The notes: generated from the letters alone by a model not told the origin. Positions 1 to 10,222 are shown, numbered from the stretch's first letter. The stretch: 64,000 nucleotides of DNA from Bradyrhizobium manausense (GCF_018131105.1 NZ_JAFCJI010000001.1:2232001-2296000); one strand, 5' to 3'. Numbers and translations are program-made.

Positions 1-1850
1 TCGTGGCGCGGGGTCATGCCCAGACAGGTGATGTCAGCCTCGGCAATACCGTGCGCCACAAATCGGGCGAGCAGGCGCTCGCGCACCAGGGGATCGTCGA
101 GCAGCGTGTGCTTCAGGATGATCCTCGATCCCGTCACCTCGCGCATCAACTTCGACCACACGCGGATGGCGTCGTCCGAGATCTTGTTGATGCGGTTGAA
201 CACGCCGAAGGTCACGTAACCATTGCGGAGCATCGGAAGCTCCGAAGGCGGCACATCCAAGATGGGATCCAGCGTGTTCAGGCACGGCAGGTCATAGACC
301 TTCTCGGCCAGCAGATGCCGCGCCGATTGCGGAATGAAAACGGAGTCTGCAAGCACGTAGTCCATGGTCTTAAGGCCAGTGCCGGACGCATGTCCGAAGG
401 CCGTGACCTGGATAGGGGCCGGCTTGCGCGCAAACACAGGAAGCCTGTTGCCGGTGGTATGCCCCGATACGTCGATCAGGATATCGACGTTGTCGGCCTG
501 AATGCGATCGGCCAGTTCGTCATCCGACAGCTGCCAGGCGTCGACCCAGACATCGGCCAATTGCTTGAACCTGGCGGTCACCTCGTCCTGCGTCGAGGAG
601 CACGCGTAGCAGACGATCTCGAACTTGGCGCGATCGTGATGGCGCAGCACCGGCAACAGCGCGAACGCCGCCGAGTGGTACCAGAATTCGGCCGAGACAT
701 AACCGATGACGATCCGTCTGTTGGGATCCAGCGACCTCGGCGAAAGCGTCCTCTGCGGCAACCTCGTGCCGATCGCGTCCCACCAATGCTTTCGCGCGGC
801 CTGCTGGACCGCGAAATCGGCGTCGGCGAGAAAGTCGAGAAAGAAGATCTTTCGCCCGATCAAGCCCGGATCAGGCGCAATGGCCACCGCCGCGTCGAGA
901 AGCTCGATCGCGGATGCGATCTCGCCCTGGTTTGCAAAGCAGGCGCTGAGCAGCGCCATCGCGACCGCGGAGCGCGGATTTTCCTCGAGCAACGTCGTAC
1001 AGGCCAACATGGCCTGCGCCGTATTCCCCATGTTGAGCGAGACCTGTGCCTTGCCCTGCAAGGCCACTTCGAGCTTGGGGGAAATCGCAAGTGCGGCGTC
1101 AAAATCGGCCGCCGCCTGTTCCATCAGCGACAGCTCGAGATTGACCCGTCCACGGTTCGCCAGGATCTTCGCCGAACCCGGCCTGAGCGCGAGCGCCGCT
1201 TCAAGCGCGCTCTTCGCCTCGTCGTAGTTCTTGAGCTCGATATTGACCAAACCCTTGCCGACGAGTGCCTCCACGTGTCGCGGCTGAAACAGCAAGGTCC
1301 GCTCGAAGCTTTGCCGGGCGCGGTCAAACTGTTGCACGGCCAGCGCGGCCAGGCCGCGATTGCACAGCGCGTCGACATAGTCGGGCTTCAGCTTGATGGC
1401 CCGATCGTAGAGCTCAATGGCCTGCTCGACCTGGTTCAAGTGCAGCAGGGCGTTGCCGAGATTGGCCAGGGCCATCGGGAAGCCCGGCTTCAACGCGATC
1501 GCCTTTTCCAGGTACGTGCGCGCTTCCTCAAATTGCCCCAGCGCGAAGTGCGTCGCTCCCAAATCGGAAAAGGCCTGGGCCGAGCGCGGGTCGACGGTTA
1601 CGGCCTGCTTGAGAGCCTGTTTGGCCGCTTCGAAATGCTGAGCTGCAAACGCGCACAATCCCAGCAGATGCAGGGCGCCGAAATGCTCCGGGAGCTCACT
1701 CAGGATCTGGCGACAGAGCGCTTCGGTCTCAGCGTACCGGCCCTGGCCATAGGCCGCATTCGCCGTGGAGAGGATGGCCTCTGCCTGCTTCCTGGATTTC
1801 TTCTGCAATCGCGCGTTCTGGAACGCGCGCGCACCGGCGCTGCTCTGCAA
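1..1850 (-). CDS. TPR-repeat GT41 (SPINDLY-type) glycosyltransferase, 3' end cut by window edge
   Basis: The reverse strand is open from an upstream stop near 1941 to the left edge. It encodes about ten tetratricopeptide repeats with the usual G-x3-Y/F-x-A-x3-Y pattern over residues ~20-330. A Rossmann-like GT41 region follows, with RIVIGYVSAEF, DILIDVSGHTTGNRLPVFA and VTFGVFNRINKI. This is the architecture of bacterial O-GlcNAc-transferase/SPINDLY-like proteins, cytoplasmic enzymes thought to glycosylate protein Ser/Thr. There is no in-frame ATG or GTG near the N-terminus. TTG at 1850 has GGAG about eight bases upstream and is my chosen start; it is the only reasonable initiation codon before the first TPR. 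The last part of the catalytic domain lies outside the window. The same region on the plus strand is open for over 600 codons but encodes only low-complexity Arg-rich sequence and is a shadow. Substrate unknown. Confidence 0.85.
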   Translation of the reverse strand, partial: MQSSAGARAFQNARLQKKSRKQAEAILSTANAAYGQGRYAETEALCRQILSELPEHFGALHLLGLCAFAAQHFEAAKQALKQAVTVDPRSAQAFSDLGATHFALGQFEEARTYLEKAIALKPGFPMALANLGNALLHLNQVEQAIELYDRAIKLKPDYVDALCNRGLAALAVQQFDRARQSFERTLLFQPRHVEALVGKGLVNIELKNYDEAKSALEAALALRPGSAKILANRGRVNLELSLMEQAAADFDAALAISPKLEVALQGKAQVSLNMGNTAQAMLACTTLLEENPRSAVAMALLSACFANQGEIASAIELLDAAVAIAPDPGLIGRKIFFLDFLADADFAVQQAARKHWWDAIGTRLPQRTLSPRSLDPNRRIVIGYVSAEFWYHSAAFALLPVLRHHDRAKFEIVCYACSSTQDEVTARFKQLADVWVDAWQLSDDELADRIQADNVDILIDVSGHTTGNRLPVFARKPAPIQVTAFGHASGTGLKTMDYVLADSVFIPQSARHLLAEKVYDLPCLNTLDPILDVPPSELPMLRNGYVTFGVFNRINKISDDAIRVWSKLMREVTGSRIILKHTLLDDPLVRERLLARFVAHGIAEADITCLGMTPRH

Positions 1851-1940
1851 GGTCGCTCTCCGAGGGATGGCCCACGACGAGTCTAGCTGATTCGCCTGCC
1901 GCGCCGGCCGCTCAGCGGCGCCCCCGGGATATCCCCGACA

Positions 1941-2678
1941 TCAGCGCAGGATCTGGCTCAGGAACAGTTTCGTACGGGCGTGCTGGGGCGTGGCGAAGAA
2001 TTCGTTCGGCGTGTTGGCTTCGATGATCTGGCCCGCGTCCATGAACACGACGCGGTTGGCGACTTCCTTGGCAAAGCCCATCTCGTGGGTGACGACCAGC
2101 ATGGTCATGCCCTCCCCGGCCAGATCGACCATGGTGTCGAGGACCTCCTTGACCATTTCGGGGTCGAGCGCCGAGGTCGGCTCGTCGAACAGCATCACCT
2201 TCGGGTTCATGGTGAGGGCACGGGCGATGGCGACACGCTGCTGCTGACCGCCGGACATCTGGCCCGGGAATTTGTTGGCCTGGTGCGGGATCTTGACCCG
2301 CTCCAGGAATTTCATGGCGGCCGCCTCGGCGTCCTTCTTGGGCATGTTGCGCACCCAGATCGGCGCCAGCGTGCAATTGTCCAGCACCGTCAGATGGGGG
2401 AACAGATTGAAGCTCTGGAACACCATGCCGACCTCGCGGCGCACTGCATCGACATGCTTGAGGTTCGGTCCGAGTTCGATGCCGTCGACGACGATCTCGC
2501 CCTCCTGGAACTCCTCGAGCGCGTTGATGCAGCGGATCAAGGTCGACTTGCCCGAGCCCGAGGGACCGCAGATCACGATGCGCTCGCCCTTATTGACCTC
2601 GAGGTCGATGTCGCGGAGCACGTGAAATTCGCCGTACCATTTGTTGAGGCCGGAAATACTGACGATGGGTTCTGACAT
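1941..2678 (-). CDS. aapP: General L-amino acid ABC transporter ATP-binding protein AapP
   Basis: A 245-residue nucleotide-binding subunit that powers uptake of L-amino acids through AapQ/AapM. Walker [10 protein letters not shown] is at residues 38-46, the Q-loop [11 protein letters not shown] at 86-96, the signature MSGGQQQR at 141-148, and Walker [15 protein letters not shown] from 161 with VVTHEMGFA as the H-loop. Length and motifs match the polar-amino-acid family (AapP/BztD/GlnQ). The ATG at 2678 lies 11 bases after the aapM stop. It is the last gene of the aapJQMP unit. Confidence 0.95.
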   Translation of the reverse strand: MSEPIVSISGLNKWYGEFHVLRDIDLEVNKGERIVICGPSGSGKSTLIRCINALEEFQEGEIVVDGIELGPNLKHVDAVRREVGMVFQSFNLFPHLTVLDNCTLAPIWVRNMPKKDAEAAAMKFLERVKIPHQANKFPGQMSGGQQQRVAIARALTMNPKVMLFDEPTSALDPEMVKEVLDTMVDLAGEGMTMLVVTHEMGFAKEVANRVVFMDAGQIIEANTPNEFFATPQHARTKLFLSQILR

Positions 2679-2689
2679 GGTGAGCTCGA

Positions 2690-4195
2690 TCAGTTGCGAC
2701 GGTGGGCGTTGAGGCGGCGCTCGACGAAGAGCGAGTAGCGCGACATTCCAAAGCAGAAGATGAAGTAGATGATGCCGGCGAAGGCAAAGCCGGTAAACAG
2801 CGTCGACGGCGCCGACCATTTGGGATCCGCGAACGAGGCGCGCAGCGAGCCCAGCAGATCGAACAGCGCGACGATCGACACCAGCGAGGTGTCCTTGAAC
2901 AGCGAGATGAAGCTGTTGACGAGATTCGGGATCACATGACGAAGCGCCTGCGGCAGCACGATCAGCGACGTCGTCTTCCACCAGGACAAGCCGAGGGCCG
3001 CCGCGGCCTCGCTCTGCCCGCGCGGGATCGCTGCGAGCCCGCCGCGGACGTTCTCGGCCTGGTAGGCGCCCGTGAACAGCGCGATGCCGATCAGCGCGCG
3101 GACGAGGCCGTCGACCGTGAAATTGCCGGGCAGGAACAGAGGCAGCATGTAGGTGGCGAAGAACAGCACTGTGATCAGCGGCACGCCGCGCCAGAACTCG
3201 ATGAAGGTGATCGCGAAGATCCGTATCAACGGAATGGTGGACCGACGGGCAAGTGCCAGCGCAATGCCGATCGGTAGCGAGGTGACAATGCCGGCGACCG
3301 AAACCACGAGGGTCACCAGGAGACCGCCCCACAGTCTCGTCTGCACGACGGGAAGTCCGCCGTGATCGAGCCCCATCAGCTTGATGACGGCAGCGATCCC
3401 AATGAACGCCGCGATGCTGGCCGCCAAGGGCCGCCATCCCGCGCGCGCGCCGCCGCCAATGACGAAGGCAATCAAGGACACGACGGCGGTCGTGATCACA
3501 AAGTCGGTCCAGAGCGACTGACCCGAACTCTCAAGCTGATCCCGCAGCCAGGTCAGCGGGAAGATCAGCCAATGGATGGCGTTGCCGACCAGAACGATCA
3601 GAGTGCCGACCCCCCATAGCAGCGGCGCGATCACCGACGTCTCGCTCAGGCTGAGCAACACCTGCCCCGCGCTGATGATGCTGTCGTCGAACAATTCCAG
3701 CAGGCCGGCGGTCCAGCTGACGCCGAAACCGGTGATGCCGCCGCCATGCAGCAGGAAAAACGCAACGACTGGAAAGGCGAAGAAGAACAGGCTGGCGTTC
3801 AGCCCCTTGGCCGGCAGGCGCGGAATCAGCAACGGCACCAGCAGGACTGCCGCCAGGATCAGCGCGAAATTGACCCGCCAGCGCTCGGCCTCGGGATAAA
3901 AGCCGTAGATCAGCTGGGGCAGCTTGGCATGAATGTAGGGCCAGCAGGCACCGTACTCGGCCAGACAGGCGCTGCGGTCGTGACCGCTCCAGACCGCATT
4001 GACGATCAGGAACTTGACCGACGGAATGATGGTGAACCAGAGCAGCAGCGCGCCGATGATCGTGAGCAGGATATTGGACGGCGAGTTGAACAGGCGCGTG
4101 CGCAGAGTCCCGACAAAACCTGACGTCTTGACCGGTGCCGGACGCTCGACGACCAGATCCTGGCGGACAAAGGATGACGCCGTGATATCCGTCAT
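2690..4195 (-). CDS. aapM: General L-amino acid ABC transporter permease AapM
   Basis: A 501-residue inner-membrane permease with an N-terminal cytoplasmic tail, first hydrophobic segments around residues 35-60, a long periplasmic/hydrophobic middle and a C-terminal BPD_transp_1 domain. The EAA loop is recognisable as [13 protein letters not shown] followed by [14 protein letters not shown]. The long N-terminal extension is typical of AapM/BztC rather than the ~220-residue HisM type. The ATG at 4195 overlaps the aapQ stop by four bases (ATGA), implying translational coupling. It forms the heteromeric membrane pore with AapQ. Confidence 0.95.
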   Translation of the reverse strand: MTDITASSFVRQDLVVERPAPVKTSGFVGTLRTRLFNSPSNILLTIIGALLLWFTIIPSVKFLIVNAVWSGHDRSACLAEYGACWPYIHAKLPQLIYGFYPEAERWRVNFALILAAVLLVPLLIPRLPAKGLNASLFFFAFPVVAFFLLHGGGITGFGVSWTAGLLELFDDSIISAGQVLLSLSETSVIAPLLWGVGTLIVLVGNAIHWLIFPLTWLRDQLESSGQSLWTDFVITTAVVSLIAFVIGGGARAGWRPLAASIAAFIGIAAVIKLMGLDHGGLPVVQTRLWGGLLVTLVVSVAGIVTSLPIGIALALARRSTIPLIRIFAITFIEFWRGVPLITVLFFATYMLPLFLPGNFTVDGLVRALIGIALFTGAYQAENVRGGLAAIPRGQSEAAAALGLSWWKTTSLIVLPQALRHVIPNLVNSFISLFKDTSLVSIVALFDLLGSLRASFADPKWSAPSTLFTGFAFAGIIYFIFCFGMSRYSLFVERRLNAHRRN

Positions 4196-5397
4196 GCGCC
4201 AAGACTCCGATTGAGGCGCCAGCCATAGATGCTCATCACGAAGCTGGTGAACAGCGAGATCAGCAGGTAGACGCCCATCGTCATGGCGATGATCTCGATC
4301 GCCTGGCCTGTCTGGCTCAGCGACGTGCCGGCCCAGACCGACACGAGATCGGGATAGCCGATCGCGACCGCCAGCGAGGAGTTTTTGGTGAGGTTGAGAT
4401 ACTGGTTGGTCAGCGGCGGCACGATCACGCGCATCGCCTGCGGCACCACGATCAGCCGCAGCGTGGTACCTCGGCTCAGGCCCAGCGAGGACCCCGCCTC
4501 CATCTGGCCCTTGTGGACCGACAGGATGCCGGCGCGCACGATCTCGGCGATGAAGGCCGCCGTGTAGGTCGACAGCGCCAAGGTCAGCGCGACGAATTCC
4601 GGAATGATGCGGGCACCGCCGGCGAAGTTGAAACCCTTGAGCTGCGGCAGCTCGACGGTGAAGGGCTGACCGAACACCAGCATGGTGATGAGCGGCAACC
4701 CGATCACGAGGCCCAGCACATAGGGCCAGATGCGGATCATCTGCCCGCGCAAAAACAAGGCCCGCCGCGCATGGATGCGCAACGCCAGCGCCACGACGAT
4801 GCCCACTCCCAACACTGCCAGGAACGGCCCTAATCCGGCCTGGCCGATCGGCTCTGGAATGACGAGGCCGCGATTGCTGATGAAGGCGACGCCGAACAGC
4901 GAGATGCTTTGCCTGGGATTGGGCAGCGCCGCGAGGACCGCCAAGTACCAGAAGAGGATCTGGAACAGCAGCGGCAGGTTGCGGATGAGCTCGACATAGA
5001 TCTCGCCGATCCGCGAGACCAGCCAGTTCGGCGACAGCCGGCACAGCGCGACGATGAAGCCGATCACCGTGGCGAACACGATGCCCACCGCAGAGACCGC
5101 GAGCGTATTCAACAACCCGACCACGAACACCCGCAGGAACGTGTCCGAGCCGGTGTAGGAGATCAGGGTCTGGTTGACGTCGAAGCCGGCGTTGTTGCTG
5201 AGGAAGCCGAAGCCCGCGGCAATGTGCTGGTTTTCGAGATTGGCGCGGGCGTTGGAGATGATCTCGTAGGCGATCCAGCCGAGAACCGCCGCGAAGGCAA
5301 ACTGGACGGCGACGCCGTTCCAGCCTGCCTTGCCGCCCAGAATGCGCCTGATCTTCAGGGCGATCTGGAGCGGCGGTTTACGAGCCTCGGTGCTCAT
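4192..5397 (-). CDS. aapQ: General L-amino acid ABC transporter permease AapQ
   Basis: A 401-residue inner-membrane permease. It has an N-terminal transmembrane helix (~residues 27-45), then the BPD_transp_1 domain with LRLIVVPQAMRVIVPPLTNQYLNLTKNSSLA near the C-terminus as the EAA/ATPase-contact loop, preceded by GSSLGLSRGTT. It pairs with AapM. It lies 27 bases after aapJ and overlaps aapM by four bases. Confidence 0.95.
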   Translation of the reverse strand: MSTEARKPPLQIALKIRRILGGKAGWNGVAVQFAFAAVLGWIAYEIISNARANLENQHIAAGFGFLSNNAGFDVNQTLISYTGSDTFLRVFVVGLLNTLAVSAVGIVFATVIGFIVALCRLSPNWLVSRIGEIYVELIRNLPLLFQILFWYLAVLAALPNPRQSISLFGVAFISNRGLVIPEPIGQAGLGPFLAVLGVGIVVALALRIHARRALFLRGQMIRIWPYVLGLVIGLPLITMLVFGQPFTVELPQLKGFNFAGGARIIPEFVALTLALSTYTAAFIAEIVRAGILSVHKGQMEAGSSLGLSRGTTLRLIVVPQAMRVIVPPLTNQYLNLTKNSSLAVAIGYPDLVSVWAGTSLSQTGQAIEIIAMTMGVYLLISLFTSFVMSIYGWRLNRSLGA

Positions 5398-5424
5398 TGC
5401 CGTGCGCCCGCTGATCGAGCGCGA

Positions 5425-6441
5425 TCAGCGGATCGGCGGCGCGTACTGGAGACCACCCTTGTTCCAGAGATTGTTCAGACCACGGCTGATGGCGAGCGGC
5501 GAGCCCGCACCGACATTGCGATCGAACACCTCGCCGTAATTGCCGACGGACTTCACGATCCGGACGACCCAGTCCTTGGTCACACCGAGCTGTTCGCCGA
5601 AATTGCCGTCGGTGCCGAGAACGCGTTTCAGCTCCGGATTCTCCATCTTGGCTTTCTCGTCGACGTTCTTCGAGGTGATCCCGAGCTCTTCGGCGGTCAC
5701 CATGGCGAACAGCGTCCATTTCACGAGGTCGAACCACTGGTCATCGCCATGGCGCACCATCGGTCCGAGCGGCTCCTTCGAGATGATCTCCGGCAGAACC
5801 ATGTGGTCGTTGGGATTGGCGAACTTCAGACGACTGGCGTAAAGTCCCGACTGGTCGGTGGTGTAGACGTCGCAGCGGCCGGCTTCATAGGCCTTGATCG
5901 TTTCATCGAGGCCGCCGAACGCGATCACTTCGTACTTCATATTGTTGGCCTTGAAGTAGTCCGCGAGATTCTGCTCGGTGGTGGTGCCGGTCTGGACGCA
6001 GACAGAGGCGCTGTTGAGCTCAAGGGCCGAATTCACCTTGAGGGACTTTTTCACCATGAAGCCCTGTCCGTCATAATAGGTCACGCCGGTGAAGTTGGCG
6101 CCGAGCGAGGTATCGCGCGAGAGGGTCCAGGTGCTGTTGCGCGACAGCACGTCGATCTCGCCGGACTGCAGCGCGGTGAAGCGGTTCTTGGCCGAGGTCG
6201 GCACGAACTTGACCTTGGTCGGATCGTTGAAGATGGCGGCCGCAATGGCGCGGCAGACGTCGACGTCGATCCCGCTCCAGTTCCCCTTGTCGTCGGGGTT
6301 CGAGAAGCCCGGCAGACCCTCGCTGACGCCGCAGGACAATGTGCCCCGGTCCTTGACGGTCTTGAGCGTTTGCGCATCGGCGGCTTGAGCAGTCAGGCCG
6401 GCGGCGAGAGCGAAAGTAAGAGCCAGAGTTACGCGTTTCAT
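5425..6441 (-). CDS. aapJ: General L-amino acid ABC transporter periplasmic binding protein AapJ
   Basis: A 338-residue periplasmic solute-binding protein of the SBP_bac_3 family. The signal peptide MKRVTLALTFALAAGLTAQA is followed by mature sequence beginning near ADAQTLKTVKDRGTLSCGV. The family pattern continues with GFSNPDDKGNWSGIDVDVCRA and GEIDVLSRNSTWTLSRD. The ATG at 6441 gives a proper signal peptide; the frame extends to a TTG at 6459, but that adds residues before the basic n-region. First gene of the aapJQMP operon, divergent from metC. The operon imports a broad range of L-amino acids. Confidence 0.95.
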   Translation of the reverse strand: MKRVTLALTFALAAGLTAQAADAQTLKTVKDRGTLSCGVSEGLPGFSNPDDKGNWSGIDVDVCRAIAAAIFNDPTKVKFVPTSAKNRFTALQSGEIDVLSRNSTWTLSRDTSLGANFTGVTYYDGQGFMVKKSLKVNSALELNSASVCVQTGTTTEQNLADYFKANNMKYEVIAFGGLDETIKAYEAGRCDVYTTDQSGLYASRLKFANPNDHMVLPEIISKEPLGPMVRHGDDQWFDLVKWTLFAMVTAEELGITSKNVDEKAKMENPELKRVLGTDGNFGEQLGVTKDWVVRIVKSVGNYGEVFDRNVGAGSPLAISRGLNNLWNKGGLQYAPPIR

Positions 6442-6842
6442 GGGCAAAAGGCCTTTCAAGGTCGTCTCAAGATCAGGAATGTTGTCTCAGGATCGTCTCT
6501 GCCAGGGCAATCCTACTTAGGGCCTGCCCTGCAAGAGTCATGCTGGAAAACCTTGCCGAACACTCGCCCATCCCGAGAGGCCATACGCCATACCCTAATC
6601 CCTGCCGCAGGCGCCCGCCGTTGTGGCTGTGGCGCAAAGTCCGGTCAGACGATGGATCGAAGGTCGCGGCTGCCCCTCAACATGCGGCGACTGAATAGCA
6701 CCTGCGCATCACAGAACGACTGGCGAGCCGGGTCAAGGGGTTGACGGGACTCTTCTGTGTTCTGTTATTAACGTTCGCGGCCTGATGGCCGCCCCGGCCG
6801 TGCGATCCGCGCCCGGCGGAGACGCTTTTTGAAAGCAGACGC
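6442..6842. other. Divergent intergenic region between aapJ and metC
   Basis: About 400 bases without a convincing gene. It must carry the promoters of both divergent units. I see one candidate promoter for metC (6741-6768). I looked for a SAM-type leader upstream of metC and found none. Confidence 0.6.
6741..6768 (+). promoter_or_regulatory. Candidate sigma70-type promoter for metC
   Basis: TTGACG at 6741-6746 and TGTTAT at 6763-6768 with a 16-base spacer, ending about 75 bases before the metC ATG. The match to alphaproteobacterial housekeeping promoters is reasonable but rests on one hexamer pair. Confidence 0.35.
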
Positions 6843-8027
6843 ATGGATTCCTCGCACCCCGCACAGCAGCATGCCGAAACCCGGCTGGTCACCTCCGGCC
6901 GCGACACCAAGGCGCAGAAGGGGTTCGTCAATCCACCGGTGTTCCATGGCTCGACCGTGCTCTATCCGACCGCCGAGGATCTGCACGCCCATCGCGGCGA
7001 GTTCACCTATGGCCGTCACGGCACTCCGACGACCAGGGCGTTCCAGGACACGCTGATGGCGCTGGAGGGACCGCAATGCGCCGGCGTCGGCATCGTGCCG
7101 TCGGGCCTGTCGGCGATCTCGACCACCCTGCTCTCGGTGTTGAAGACCGGCGACCATCTGCTGGTCGCCGACAACATCTACCGGCCCTCGCGCAATTTCT
7201 GCAACGGCATGCTCGCCCGTTACGGCGTCGAGACCACCTATTTCGACCCGCTGATCGGCGCCGGCGTCGAAAAACTGTTCAAGCCGAATACCCGCGCGGT
7301 GCTGGTCGAGGCGCCCGGCTCGCAATCCTTCGAGATGCCCGACATCCGTGCCATCGCCGAGGTCGCGCATGCGCGTGACGCGCTCGTCATCGACGACAAC
7401 ACCTGGGCGACGCCGCTCTATCACCGCTCGCTCGAACAGGGCGTCGACATCAGCATGCAGGCCGCCACCAAATATATCGGCGGCCATTCGGATATCATGT
7501 TCGGCACGATCTCGGCCAACGCCAAGTCCTGGCCGCAAGTCTCGGAAGGCATCCGCCTGCTCGGCGTCTGCGCCGGTCCCGACGACGTCTTCCTCGCACT
7601 GCGCGGCCTGCGCACGCTGTCGGTGCGGCTCGCGCAGCATCATCGCTCCGGCCTCGACATGGCGCGTTGGCTGGCTGGCCGCCCCGAGGTCGCGCGCGTG
7701 CTGCATCCGGGGCTCGAGACCGATCCGGGCCATGCGATCTGGAAGCGCGACTTCACCGGCGCCTCGGGCCTGTTCAGCATCGTGCTGAAGCCGGCACCGC
7801 AGAGCGCCGTCGACACCATGCTCAACACGCTCAAGCTGTTTGGCATGGGCTTCTCCTGGGGCGGCTTCGAGAGCCTTGCGATTCCCTTCGACTGCGACGG
7901 CTATCGGACCGCGACCAAATGGGCGCCGGGTGGCCCGACGCTGCGACTCCACATCGGGCTCGAGAGCGTCGACGACCTCAAGGCCGATCTCGATCGCGGC
8001 TTCGCTGCCCTCAAAGCGGCCATGTGA
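6843..8027 (+). CDS. metC: Cystathionine beta-lyase (PLP-dependent Cys/Met metabolism enzyme)
   Basis: A 394-residue cytosolic PLP enzyme of the Cys/Met-metabolism fold. The PLP lysine is K210 in AATKYIGGHSDIMFG. Other family landmarks are TYGRHGTPTTRAFQ near the N-terminus, the glycine-rich VPSGLSAIST cofactor loop and VIDDNTWATPLYHRSLEQG before the lysine. The sequence FSWGGFESLAIP and LRLHIGLESVDDL near the end is typical of MetC rather than MetB/MetZ. It cleaves cystathionine to homocysteine, pyruvate and ammonia. No close operon partner is seen; the next gene starts 158 bases downstream. Confidence 0.9.
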   Translation: MDSSHPAQQHAETRLVTSGRDTKAQKGFVNPPVFHGSTVLYPTAEDLHAHRGEFTYGRHGTPTTRAFQDTLMALEGPQCAGVGIVPSGLSAISTTLLSVLKTGDHLLVADNIYRPSRNFCNGMLARYGVETTYFDPLIGAGVEKLFKPNTRAVLVEAPGSQSFEMPDIRAIAEVAHARDALVIDDNTWATPLYHRSLEQGVDISMQAATKYIGGHSDIMFGTISANAKSWPQVSEGIRLLGVCAGPDDVFLALRGLRTLSVRLAQHHRSGLDMARWLAGRPEVARVLHPGLETDPGHAIWKRDFTGASGLFSIVLKPAPQSAVDTMLNTLKLFGMGFSWGGFESLAIPFDCDGYRTATKWAPGGPTLRLHIGLESVDDLKADLDRGFAALKAAM

Positions 8028-8050
8028 GCCTGCTCACAAAAGACAACGGG

Positions 8051-8079
8051 CCCGCGGCCGCGCCAAGGCGGGCCGCGGG
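8051..8079 (+). other. GC-rich stem-loop after metC
   Basis: Perfect nine-base arms CCCGCGGCC and GGCCGCGGG around an 11-base loop. It lacks a T-tract, so it is not a classical intrinsic terminator. It could stabilise the metC mRNA end or be chance in GC-rich DNA. Confidence 0.35.
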
Positions 8080-8185
8080 AACGGGCATGGCGCGCAGACG
8101 TTAACGCCGACGCGCCAACAAATGGTTTGAACCTCAAGCATTTGGCGCTAGCCTCACCAATCGACTCTCAATCTGGACACGGAGC

Positions 8186-9874
8186 ATGGGAACGTTGGTT
8201 CTGCTCGACCTGATGGGCGGCGTTGCGCTGCTGCTGTGGGGCCTGCACATGGTCCAGAGCGGCATCCTGCGCGCCTTTGGCCCGGATCTGCGACGCCTGC
8301 TCGGCAAGGCTCTCGGCAACCGCTTCAGCGCGTTCGCCGCGGGCCTCGGCCTCACCGCACTGCTTCAGAGCAGCACGGCGACAGCGCTCCTCACCAGCTC
8401 CTTCGCCGCCGAGGGCCTGCTCAGCCTCGTCGCCGCGCTCGCCATCATGCTGGGGGCCAATGTCGGCACGACCCTGATCGTGCAGGCGCTCTCGTTCAAC
8501 ATCGCAGCCGTCGCGCCCGTGCTGTTCGTGCTCGGCCTCGTCGCCTTCCGCTCCGGCCCGCGCTCGCGGATCAAGGATATCGGCCGCATCTTGATCGGCC
8601 TCGGCTTGATGCTGCTGTCGCTGCATATCCTGCTCGATACGCTGGCGCCGGCGGAGAACGCACCTGGTGTGCGCATCGTGATGTCGGCCATCACCGGCGA
8701 CCCCATCCTGTGCATCATCATCGCCGCGCTCCTGACCTGGGCCGTGCATTCGAGCGTCGCCAGCGTGCTGCTGATCATGTCGCTCGCCTATTCGCAGTTC
8801 ATCACATCAGATGCGGCGCTGGCTCTGGTGCTCGGGGCCAATCTCGGCAGCGCCGTCAATCCCGTGTTTGAAGGCGCCAGGCGCGACGATCCCGCGAGCT
8901 ATCGCTTGCCGGTCGGCAATCTGGTGAACCGTATCATCGGCATTGCGCTCGTCTCGCCATTCCTGGGTACGATCGCAACTCATATGCATGCCTGGCAGCC
9001 TGACCTTGCCAAGATGATCGCGGCGTTCCACATCGCTTTCAATGTCGGCACAGCCGTCCTCTTCATCGGCCTGCTCGACACCATGTCGCGCCTGCTGACC
9101 CGCGTCCTGCCGGATCGCGTGCAGGAAACCGACCCGGCCCGGCCGCGCTACCTCGACGAGACCGCGCTGGAGACGCCCTCGCTCGCGCTCGCCGATGCCG
9201 CCCGCGAGACGCTCCGCATGGGCGATCTGGTCGAAACCATGCTGCGCAAGGTCATGGCCGCGATGATGACCGGCGACCGGTCGCTGGTCGATCAGGTCTC
9301 GAAGACCGACAATGTCGTCGACAGTCTCGACGAGGCCATCAAGCTCTACGTCACGAAGCTGACCCGCGGCAGTCTTGACGAGAGCGAGGGCCGGCGCGCG
9401 ATGGAGATCATTTCCTTCGCCATCAATCTCGAGCATATCGGCGACATCATCGACAAGAATCTGAGCGAGCTCGCCACCAAGAAGATCAAGCGGCGCTTCC
9501 AGTTCTCGCCCGAGGGCGCCGACGAGCTCGCGGCCTTTCACAAGCGCACGATGGACTCGCTCCGGATCGCCTTCGGTGTGTTCATGTCGGGCGATGCCAA
9601 CGAGGCCCGCAAGCTGCTGGTGGAAAAGACCGCGCTGAAGAACACCGAGCTTGCCGCCGTCGAGCGCCATCTCGACCGCCTGCGCGAGGGCCGCCCCGAA
9701 ACCATCGAGACCACGTCGCTGCATCTGGACGTGCTGCGCGATCTGCGCCGTATCCACTCGCATATCTGCTCGGTCGCTTATCCCGTGCTGGATGCGGCAG
9801 GCGAGCCTTATCGCAGGACCGAGGCGGAGGCAGCCGCCCTGCCCGCCTCAGGCGCCACAGCGCTACCGCGCTAG
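8186..9874 (+). CDS. Na/Pi cotransporter family protein with PhoU-like C-terminal domain
   Basis: A 562-residue inner-membrane protein. Residues 1-300 hold the two inverted Na/Pi-cotransporter repeats, with the diagnostic QSSTATALLTSSFA and the related HSSVASVLLIMSLA in the second repeat, plus GANVGTT and GANLGSAVNPV. Residues ~340-540 form a soluble helical PhoU-like domain (DLVETMLRKVMAAMM, FAINLEHIGDIIDKNLSELA). Proteins of this NptA/YjbB type move phosphate with sodium, in some cases outward. The ATG at 8186 follows GGAG very closely. It stands alone. Confidence 0.9.
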   Translation: MGTLVLLDLMGGVALLLWGLHMVQSGILRAFGPDLRRLLGKALGNRFSAFAAGLGLTALLQSSTATALLTSSFAAEGLLSLVAALAIMLGANVGTTLIVQALSFNIAAVAPVLFVLGLVAFRSGPRSRIKDIGRILIGLGLMLLSLHILLDTLAPAENAPGVRIVMSAITGDPILCIIIAALLTWAVHSSVASVLLIMSLAYSQFITSDAALALVLGANLGSAVNPVFEGARRDDPASYRLPVGNLVNRIIGIALVSPFLGTIATHMHAWQPDLAKMIAAFHIAFNVGTAVLFIGLLDTMSRLLTRVLPDRVQETDPARPRYLDETALETPSLALADAARETLRMGDLVETMLRKVMAAMMTGDRSLVDQVSKTDNVVDSLDEAIKLYVTKLTRGSLDESEGRRAMEIISFAINLEHIGDIIDKNLSELATKKIKRRFQFSPEGADELAAFHKRTMDSLRIAFGVFMSGDANEARKLLVEKTALKNTELAAVERHLDRLREGRPETIETTSLHLDVLRDLRRIHSHICSVAYPVLDAAGEPYRRTEAEAAALPASGATALPR

Positions 9875-9883
9875 CGGCAGGAA

Positions 9884-10222
9884 TCAGCGGTCCAGCGTCT
9901 TCGAGGCGCGGCCGCGGTTCTTGATGATCAGCATGATGTTGCGGATGTAGATGATCGTCGCCAGCGCCTGTCCGAGGATGATGATGGGCTCGCGCTTCAC
10001 GACACCGTAGACCAGCGTCATCAGGCCCCCGCCCATCGAGCAGAACCAGAACGCCATCGGCACCACGCTGTTGCCGGCCCGCTCGCTCGCGATCCACTGC
10101 ACCAGGAAGCGCGCGGTGAAGAACAGCTGCGCGACCAGGCCGAAGGCGAGCCAGAAATCGAACTTGGCGACGAAGACGTCATAGAAGTAATTGTGCAATG
10201 CCTGACCGAACTGGATGATCAT
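9884..10222 (-). CDS. LABN-domain (lipid-A-disaccharide synthase N-terminal domain) membrane protein
   Basis: 112 residues with three predicted membrane segments and the LABN signature around FTARFLVQWIASERAGNSVVP and SMGGGLMTLVYGVVKREPIIILGQ. These are short relatives of the N-terminal membrane domain fused to some LpxB enzymes and commonly sit beside a GT2 gene in lipid A modification loci. The ATG at 10222 overlaps the GT2 stop by four bases. Last gene of the GT39-PAP2-GT2-LABN unit. Exact role unknown; probably helps position or flip a lipid-linked sugar. Confidence 0.85.
   Translation of the reverse strand: MIIQFGQALHNYFYDVFVAKFDFWLAFGLVAQLFFTARFLVQWIASERAGNSVVPMAFWFCSMGGGLMTLVYGVVKREPIIILGQALATIIYIRNIMLIIKNRGRASKTLDR

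Noticed and set aside
3..1886. Long plus-strand open frame opposite the TPR glycosyltransferase
   Set aside because: Arg/Gln/His-rich translation with no recognisable domain; the minus strand encodes clear TPR and GT41 motifs.
6771..6842. Possible SAM-sensing leader before metC
   Set aside because: No SAM-I or SAM-II core sequence or pseudoknot partners could be seen in the short leader.
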